DNA of 5,537 nt, taken from NCBI GenBank assembly GCA_900769775.1, contig CAAGHT010000182.1, positions 1 to 5,537 of the forward strand. The letters are read 5' to 3'. How positions within the stretch are numbered: position 1 is the stretch's first letter; each line of letters opens with the position of its first letter. This document shows positions 1 through 3,546 of the stretch, piece after piece. Position numbers and translations under genes: made by a program. This DNA is from Clostridia bacterium. Its GTDB lineage: Bacteria > Bacillota > Clostridia > Oscillospirales > Acutalibacteraceae. The notes below the pieces were generated by a model. The model did not search any database, was not told the DNA's origin, and was given only the letters and a program-made list of their open reading frames with translations.

Positions 1-510
1 ACGGTCACCGATGATAAGTTCTCGCTGTCCGCGACCAATCGGGATCATACTGTCAATAGCCTTAATACCCGTTTGAAGCGGAACGTTTACGCTTTCGCGC
101 TCAATAATTCCTGGTGCTTCTGACTCAATAGGACGGGTTGAGCTGTATTCAATTGGTCCTTTGCCGTCTATAGGCTCTCCAAGTGCATTTACAACTCTGC
201 CAAGCAGTTTTTCACCGACAGGAACAGAAACAACTCTGCCCGTGCGGTTGACAACGGTGCCTTCACGAATATCGTTTTTGTCGGACAAAATAGCTACTGA
301 AACCGTTTCGTCTTCAAGGTTTTGAGCAACACCAAAGCTGCCGCCCTCAAATTCGAGTAGTTCGTTCGCCATACAACTGCGAAGACCATAAACTCTTGCA
401 ACTCCGTCACCTATAAGAATTACCTTACCTGTTTCGGTCATTTCAATACGAGACTTGTAGTTTTTGATTTGTGTTTTTATGATATTGCTTATTTCTTCAG
501 GTCTGTTCAT
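1..510 (-). CDS. atpA: ATP synthase F1 subunit alpha, N-terminal part (partial)
   Basis: This is the first 170 codons of the alpha subunit of F1, the non-catalytic nucleotide-binding subunit that alternates with beta in the head of ATP synthase at the cytoplasmic face of the membrane. The protein starts MNRPEEISNIIKTQIKNY, the usual alpha N-terminus that contacts delta. It continues through the beta-barrel domain (about residues 25-95, with VILIGDGVARVYGL) and into the nucleotide-binding domain with GRVVNALGEPIDGKGPI and GIKAIDSMIPIGRGQRELIIGDR. The window edge falls after GDR, the first three residues of the Walker A loop GDRQTGKT, so roughly two thirds of the gene lies outside. The ATG overlaps the atpH stop codon as ATGA. 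The only SD-like bases (AGG) directly abut the ATG, so translation is probably coupled to atpH. Identification is very secure. Confidence 0.97.
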   Translation of the reverse strand, partial: MNRPEEISNIIKTQIKNYKSRIEMTETGKVILIGDGVARVYGLRSCMANELLEFEGGSFGVAQNLEDETVSVAILSDKNDIREGTVVNRTGRVVSVPVGEKLLGRVVNALGEPIDGKGPIEYSSTRPIESEAPGIIERESVNVPLQTGIKAIDSMIPIGRGQRELIIGDR

Positions 511-1034
511 CCTGTTATCACATCCTTTATATCGTGAAGACGGTGTTTAATACTGCCGTCGTAGATTTTTCCCTCGATTTCGATTTTAATTCCGCCGATA
601 AGTGAGGGGTCAAGGATAAACCGAGGTTCTACGGTTTTCTTTGTCATATCCGAAAGCCTTTTACGTAGTGCCTGCTTTTGTGCATCTGTCAGCTCTACTG
701 CAGAGAAAACATCAGCAGACACAGAATTTTGCTTTTCCTTCAGCAGACGGAAAAACTCCCTGATGCAGAGCGGCAAGCTTCGAATATGTCCGTTTTCGCA
801 AAGAAGCTTTAAAAAGCTGAGAATATTTTCAGGAAGTGAGGAAAAAGCCTCGTCAAGAGCAGAAAGTCTGTCTGACAGGGTAATTGCAGGAGAAAAGAGG
901 AATTCTAAATAGTCCGGATTTTCCTGAATCAAACGGTCTATTAAGCCTAAATGCTCCGCATATTCTTCAGCCGCATTATCTTCTAAAGCCAGTATAAAAA
1001 GAGCCTCAGCATATTCGATTTCAGTTTGTTTCAT
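507..1034 (-). CDS. atpH: ATP synthase F1 subunit delta
   Basis: Delta (OSCP-type) subunit, which sits on top of the F1 head and joins it to the b-subunit peripheral stalk. From the chosen start it is 175 residues, a normal length. It has a helical N-terminal domain (EIEYAEALFILALED, then SPAITLSDRLSALDEAF) and the typical C-terminal block DPSLIGGIKIEIEGKIYDGS followed by a final helix. I place the start at the ATG at 1034 rather than the GTG at 1043. That GTG is part of the AGGTG Shine-Dalgarno sequence (1041-1045), which lies 6 nt before the ATG. With this start the gene overlaps the end of atpF by 14 nt, and its own TGA overlaps the atpA ATG, both signs of translational coupling within the operon. 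Confidence 0.96.
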   Translation of the reverse strand: MKQTEIEYAEALFILALEDNAAEEYAEHLGLIDRLIQENPDYLEFLFSPAITLSDRLSALDEAFSSLPENILSFLKLLCENGHIRSLPLCIREFFRLLKEKQNSVSADVFSAVELTDAQKQALRKRLSDMTKKTVEPRFILDPSLIGGIKIEIEGKIYDGSIKHRLHDIKDVITG

Positions 1035-1533
1035 CGTCTTCACCTATACTTTCGATGAAAGAATCGATAAGCTGTTTGTGGTCGTCCTTTGTGATTTCAC
1101 GCTCGAGCATTTTTTCGGTAAGAGCAGAAGAAACCTCCACTATCTCACGACGGATAGCGTCCTCTGCCTTTTTCTTTTTCAGAATAGCATCAGCTTCGGC
1201 TCTGCGGACAATTCCGTCGGCCTTTTCCTTTGCATCTTCGAGTATCTCGCGTTCACGCTGGGCGGCTATATCCACAGCAGATTTGATGACTCGGTCAGCC
1301 TCACCCTTAGCATCTGCAAGCTTTTCTTCATAAGCCTTTTGGTCCAAAAGAGCTGCCTCTTTAGCCTTTTCTGCCTCAGCAAAGTTTCCTTCGATGGTGC
1401 TCTGTCTTTGCAGAAGCATTTTCTTGACGGGCTTATAGAGAAACTTTTTTACGAGCAAAAAGAGCAGTACAAGATTGAGAAGAGAAGCCAGCATCTGCCA
1501 CAGATTGACCGAAATGACGTCTAATGTTTGCAT
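1021..1533 (-). CDS. atpF: ATP synthase Fo subunit b
   Basis: The b subunit forms the membrane-anchored peripheral stalk that holds F1 still while the c ring turns. The 170-residue product has one N-terminal membrane helix (about residues 9-28, LWQMLASLLNLVLLFLLVKK) preceded by a short external segment. A long, charged, Ala/Glu/Lys-rich helix follows (about 35-155) of the kind that forms the right-handed b dimer coiled coil, for example AEAEKAKEAALLDQKAYEEK. The ATG is preceded by GGAG at 1540-1543 with 6 nt spacing. There are 14 nt between the atpE stop and this start. Only one b gene is seen and no b' paralogue, so a b homodimer is expected. Confidence 0.96.
   Translation of the reverse strand: MQTLDVISVNLWQMLASLLNLVLLFLLVKKFLYKPVKKMLLQRQSTIEGNFAEAEKAKEAALLDQKAYEEKLADAKGEADRVIKSAVDIAAQREREILEDAKEKADGIVRRAEADAILKKKKAEDAIRREIVEVSSALTEKMLEREITKDDHKQLIDSFIESIGEDDETN
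1041..1045 (-). promoter_or_regulatory. Ribosome binding site that decides the atpH start
   Basis: AGGTG lies 6 nt before the ATG at 1034 and contains the alternative GTG (1041-1043) inside it. Ribosomes using this site would begin at the ATG, so the three-residue longer product is unlikely. The site lies within the end of atpF. Confidence 0.75.
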
Positions 1534-1547
1534 AATTCACTCCGAAA

Positions 1548-1835
1548 TTAAAGTGCTTTCATTGTTTCAACAAGAATGTTGACAAGCATATTGGGTGCAA
1601 CAAAGATGAGAAGGATTGCGATAACAAGGGCATAAAGACCGGTTGTTTCGGCAATAGCACAGCCCATAAGCATTGTTGTTGTAACGGCACCCTTGCTTTC
1701 GGGCTGACGTCCGATAGCTTCACAAGCCTTTGCAACTGCATTACCTTCACCGATACCGGGGCCGATACCTGCGATCATTGCAAGTCCTGCGCCAAGAGCA
1801 CATGCACCTAAAATTAATCCGATTGCGAGTTCCAT
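1548..1835 (-). CDS. atpE: ATP synthase Fo subunit c, probable Na+-type
   Basis: The c subunit is the rotor-ring hairpin that carries the coupling ion through Fo. The 95-residue product has helix 1 (about 3-40) with the Gly-rich packing motif GIGPGIGEGNAVAKA, the polar loop GRQPESKG that contacts gamma/epsilon, and helix 2 (about 51-80) with the ion-binding IAETTGLYALV. E63 is the essential carboxylate. Aligned by eye to the Ilyobacter tartaricus Na+ ring (Q32, E65, S66, T67, Y70), the equivalents here are E30, E63, T64, T65 and Y68. This gives a second carboxylate on helix 1 plus the hydroxyl and tyrosine set of Na+-binding rings. A strong GGAGG (1844-1848) lies 8 nt before the ATG, in keeping with the high synthesis rate that c needs. 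Na+ use is an inference from these residues. Confidence 0.97.
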   Translation of the reverse strand: MELAIGLILGACALGAGLAMIAGIGPGIGEGNAVAKACEAIGRQPESKGAVTTTMLMGCAIAETTGLYALVIAILLIFVAPNMLVNILVETMKAL

Positions 1836-1843
1836 TTTGAATT

Positions 1844-1848
1844 CCTCC
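1844..1848 (-). promoter_or_regulatory. Strong ribosome binding site of atpE
   Basis: GGAGG, 8 nt before the atpE ATG, is the best ribosome binding site in the operon. This fits the need for many c subunits (about ten or more) per enzyme against one a subunit. Confidence 0.75.
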
Positions 1849-1850
1849 GT

Positions 1851-2759
1851 TTAAGTTTTGGATTGTTTTTTATTATTTTTACGGGCACGAATTTGCTTGT
1901 ATAACTCAAGATCAAATCCTCCCGAAACATACATCATTGTAAGCATTGCGAAAATAAACGCCTGAAGAAGACCGCTGAACACGTCAAAGTAAATTGAAAG
2001 GACGGCGGGGATTCCTATTTGAAGTAGGGGAATATCTGCAAGGAAGCCGGGCAACCAGCCGAGCAGCATGGAGGAGAGACCTCCGAGCGCAGTAGCAAGA
2101 AGTACCGATATTACCGAGCCGGAAAGGACATTTCCGTAGTGACGGAATGCCATTGAAACGGGCGTTGCAAACTCACTTATGAAGTTGATGGGAGCAAGTA
2201 ATGCAACCGGTTCTGCCATACCCCTCAGGTAGTTTAGAGGACCGCATTTCATTTTGTAGTAGGTAATCAGTATAAAAACAAGAATTGCCCAACCGCCAAC
2301 TATATTTATGTCGGAAGTAGGTGGATACATACCAAAAAGGGAAAGAAGGCTGGAGCAGGCAGAGAGGGCCATAATTGCGATTATGAAGGGGGCAAACCCC
2401 ATAAAGTATTCACCCATATTCTCTTTTACAAGGCCGTCAACCTTTTCAACGATAAGCTCTGCAAAATGCTGTCTGCGAAGCTTTATATGTTCACTTATGC
2501 CGTGAGTTATAAAAAGACAGAAACCCAGGATGACGATAAGAACGAGAGCAGAGTTAATTTGAGATTCGGTAATGAGAAAGTCTTGAATCGGCATGGGTAT
2601 CTCGAAAAATATTCTTGCGCCCGAAATGGAAACACCGTCCCCGGCAGGCTTTGTAAGAACCTGCAAAACGATGCCGGCTATGATGGGCAGAGCCATCATA
2701 AGAATATAAAGAATGTCTACGATTCTGAAACGCAGATTGGTTTTTGCCAAGATTTTCAC
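1851..2759 (-). CDS. atpB: ATP synthase Fo subunit a
   Basis: The a subunit is the membrane stator that forms the two ion half-channels against the c ring. The frame gives 302 residues with hydrophobic segments near 16-36, 72-90, 121-141, 155-171, 181-236 and 248-278. The essential arginine is R206 in SMAFRHYGNVLSG, matching the conserved R-x-x-GN of helix 5 in the family. The C-terminus is a short, basic, cytoplasmic tail. The far upstream start is a GTG at 2759, but a GGAG (2759-2762) overlaps it. This is better placed (8 nt) for an in-frame TTG at 2748-2750, which would shorten the protein by three residues; the exact start is therefore uncertain. The gene begins 5 nt after atpI ends and stops 15 nt before atpE. 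Confidence 0.96.
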   Translation of the reverse strand: MKILAKTNLRFRIVDILYILMMALPIIAGIVLQVLTKPAGDGVSISGARIFFEIPMPIQDFLITESQINSALVLIVILGFCLFITHGISEHIKLRRQHFAELIVEKVDGLVKENMGEYFMGFAPFIIAIMALSACSSLLSLFGMYPPTSDINIVGGWAILVFILITYYKMKCGPLNYLRGMAEPVALLAPINFISEFATPVSMAFRHYGNVLSGSVISVLLATALGGLSSMLLGWLPGFLADIPLLQIGIPAVLSIYFDVFSGLLQAFIFAMLTMMYVSGGFDLELYKQIRARKNNKKQSKT

Positions 2760-2762
2760 TCC
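2759..2762 (-). promoter_or_regulatory. Ribosome binding site that questions the atpB start
   Basis: GGAG overlaps the first base of the GTG at 2757-2759, which leaves that codon with no usable site upstream. The same GGAG is 8 nt before an in-frame TTG at 2748-2750. A TTG start, three codons later, is therefore a serious alternative for atpB. Confidence 0.5.
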
Positions 2763-2764
2763 AA

Positions 2765-3148
2765 TTATTTTTTACTGAAAAGAGGACGTAACATAACGGC
2801 AATCCTCGGGAAAAGATAGGGGATAACGGTTGCTATAGAATGGAAAACAGGAATAAGGCAACCGATTGCCGCAACTCCGAAAAGGAGCATAAGACGACCC
2901 GATTGCGAGAGCTTTATGAGATTTCTTGCTTCTTTTTCTTCCTCTTTGGTAAGTGCTTTTTGAATGGTAAGCCCCATTAGGAAGAAATTACCTACAGATG
3001 CCGTAAGCCCAAGCAGATTACCGAGTATTACGGTGTAGTCCCAAAAACTGAAAATAAGAAACACGGCCTGCATCAAGATGCTTAAAATAAGGGAAACTGC
3101 CGATATGTAAGCTGTTTCTTTAAGAATGGTTTTATCAATTTTTTGCAC
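2765..3148 (-). CDS. atpI: ATP synthase subunit I (AtpI/UncI-like) membrane protein
   Basis: Small hydrophobic protein at the head of the ATP synthase operon, in the usual position of atpI. The 127 residues contain about four membrane segments: near 13-33, near 38-63 with LGNLLGLTASVGNFFLMGL, and two in the stretch 86-119. A charged cytoplasmic loop (LTKEEEKEARNLIK) separates the second and third. The LGNLLGL-x-x-S-x-x-NFF-x-x-G pattern is typical of the AtpI family. In Na+-type synthases, such as those of Propionigenium and Acetobacterium, AtpI has been linked to assembly of the c ring; a Mg2+-related role has also been proposed elsewhere. It starts with GTG, since no in-frame ATG occurs before residue 26, and has a modest AAGG about 10 nt upstream. 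The family call rests on position and pattern, as the sequence is poorly conserved in general. Confidence 0.85.
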   Translation of the reverse strand: MQKIDKTILKETAYISAVSLILSILMQAVFLIFSFWDYTVILGNLLGLTASVGNFFLMGLTIQKALTKEEEKEARNLIKLSQSGRLMLLFGVAAIGCLIPVFHSIATVIPYLFPRIAVMLRPLFSKK

Positions 3149-3151
3149 TGT

Positions 3152-3167
3152 ATCAAAACCTTTTGAT
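3152..3167 (-). promoter_or_regulatory. Perfect 7-bp inverted repeat around the atpI ribosome binding site
   Basis: The sequence ATCAAAA-CC-TTTTGAT (plus strand) is a perfect inverted repeat with a 2-nt centre. It lies just after the predicted transcription start and spans the AAGG ribosome binding site of atpI. It could be an operator bound by a dimeric repressor, or in RNA a weak 6-bp hairpin that partly hides the AGG. Which, if either, is not visible from sequence. Confidence 0.45.
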
Positions 3168-3180
3168 TATAATTTAAAAT

Positions 3181-3209
3181 ATTATACCACAAAACAGATA
3201 AATAAACAA
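3181..3209 (-). promoter_or_regulatory. Probable sigma-A promoter of the atp operon
   Basis: On the minus strand, TTGTTT (3204-3209) and a perfect TATAAT (3181-3186) are separated by 17 nt, and TGG precedes the -10 to make an extended -10 element. The -35 matches the consensus only in its TTG. The start of transcription would be near 3174, giving a leader of about 26 nt before the atpI GTG. This is the only strong promoter-like sequence upstream of atpI. Confidence 0.75.
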
Positions 3210-3241
3210 GGAAATGTGTGTTAACTGTAAGGAAAGCTCGG

Positions 3242-3257
3242 AGTATATTAACATACT
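3242..3257. repeat. 16-bp imperfect palindrome upstream of the atp promoter
   Basis: AGTATATTAACATACT is symmetric except for one mismatched pair (A/C flanking the central TTAA). It lies about 33 nt upstream of the -35 of the atp promoter, a plausible place for an activator or repressor site. No known regulator motif is recognised, and AT-rich palindromes can arise by chance. Confidence 0.35.
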
Positions 3258-3340
3258 TTAAAGACGAAGACATGAGAAGGTTTCTGATTTCGAAACAAGC
3301 AGAAATATATTCTGTAAAAACTTGTATATCTTTAGTGAAA

Positions 3341-3410
3341 TGAACGTTAAAACGGCAAATAAGGGCCGTATTTGTTCATAGTAATATTTCAATAAAAAAA
3401 TGTGAACAAA
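3341..3410. repeat. Overlapping inverted repeats sharing a GTTCA arm
   Basis: TGAAC (3341-3345) can pair with GTTCA (3374-3378), closing a hairpin whose core is ACGGC (3352-3356) and GCCGT (3365-3369) around an 8-nt loop. The same GTTCA lies in TTTGTTCA (3371-3378), which is perfectly complementary to TGAACAAA (3403-3410). The two pairings exclude each other. No transcript is known to cross the region, and it lies upstream of the predicted promoter of the plus-strand gene, so this may act as protein-binding DNA or mean nothing. Confidence 0.35.
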
Positions 3411-3460
3411 AGCAAATTGGTACAAAATAAACGGATAAGGAGCAATTTATTGTAAAAGTT

Positions 3461-3469
3461 TGTGGATAA
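3461..3469 (-). promoter_or_regulatory. Perfect DnaA-box 9-mer (TTATCCACA)
   Basis: TGTGGATAA on the plus strand is the exact complement of the consensus DnaA box TTATCCACA. It lies 5 nt upstream of the probable -35 of the yidC-like gene. A second, 6-of-9 match in the same orientation (3430-3438, TTATCCGTT on the minus strand) is 31 bp away. One perfect box does not make an origin, and I see no cluster of boxes; regulation of the promoter by DnaA or chance are the alternatives. Confidence 0.4.
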
Positions 3470-3474
3470 AAGCA

Positions 3475-3503
3475 TTGAAAACATAGCAGAAGTATGATAA
3501 TAT
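3475..3503 (+). promoter_or_regulatory. Probable promoter of the yidC-like fusion gene
   Basis: TTGAAA (3475-3480) is a good -35. Two -10 choices follow: GATAAT (3496-3501, 15-nt spacer, five of six consensus bases) or TAATAT (3498-3503, 17-nt spacer, four of six). Transcription would start around 3510, about 37 nt before the ATG. Confidence 0.6.
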
Positions 3504-3509
3504 GTAAAA

Positions 3510-3521
3510 GCATATGTATGC
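3510..3521. repeat. 12-bp inverted repeat at the predicted transcription start
   Basis: GCATA-TG-TATGC is a perfect 5-bp inverted repeat lying 6 nt after the -10 region of the yidC-like gene, where a repressor would block initiation. A related overlapping symmetry, ATATG (3500-3504) with CATAT (3511-3515), surrounds the -10. It is short, so chance is a real alternative. Confidence 0.3.
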
Positions 3522-3546
3522 AAATATATTTCAAGGTTGGTTTTAT

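Larger units (their letters stand above)
3149..3546. other. 398-nt divergent intergenic region
   Basis: AT-rich non-coding stretch between the divergently transcribed atp operon and the yidC-like fusion gene. It holds a promoter on each strand, inverted repeats at 3152-3167, 3242-3257, 3341-3378, 3371-3410 and 3510-3521, and a perfect DnaA-box 9-mer at 3461-3469. I see no convincing protein-coding gene: the short open frames here have low-complexity, Phe/Leu/Tyr-rich translations and no ribosome binding sites. I see no tRNA or other recognisable RNA gene. Confidence 0.85.

Noticed and set aside
1078..1524. A 148-codon plus-strand frame opposite atpF
   Set aside because: Shadow of the well-supported b-subunit gene; the translation is Ser/Phe/Leu-rich with no motif and no convincing ribosome binding site.
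2466..2819. A plus-strand frame opposite the start of atpB and end of atpI
   Set aside because: Shadow frame spanning the junction of two confident genes on the other strand, with no domain signal.
3352..3369. ACGGC-N8-GCCGT hairpin as a transcription terminator
   Set aside because: The stem is only 5 bp with an 8-nt loop and there is at most a TTTT run on the minus side. No gene ends here on either strand, so a terminator has nothing to terminate.
3149..3546. Intergenic region as a replication origin
   Set aside because: Only one perfect DnaA box is present, there is no dnaA, dnaN or rpmH next to it, and an ATP synthase operon is not a typical origin neighbour.
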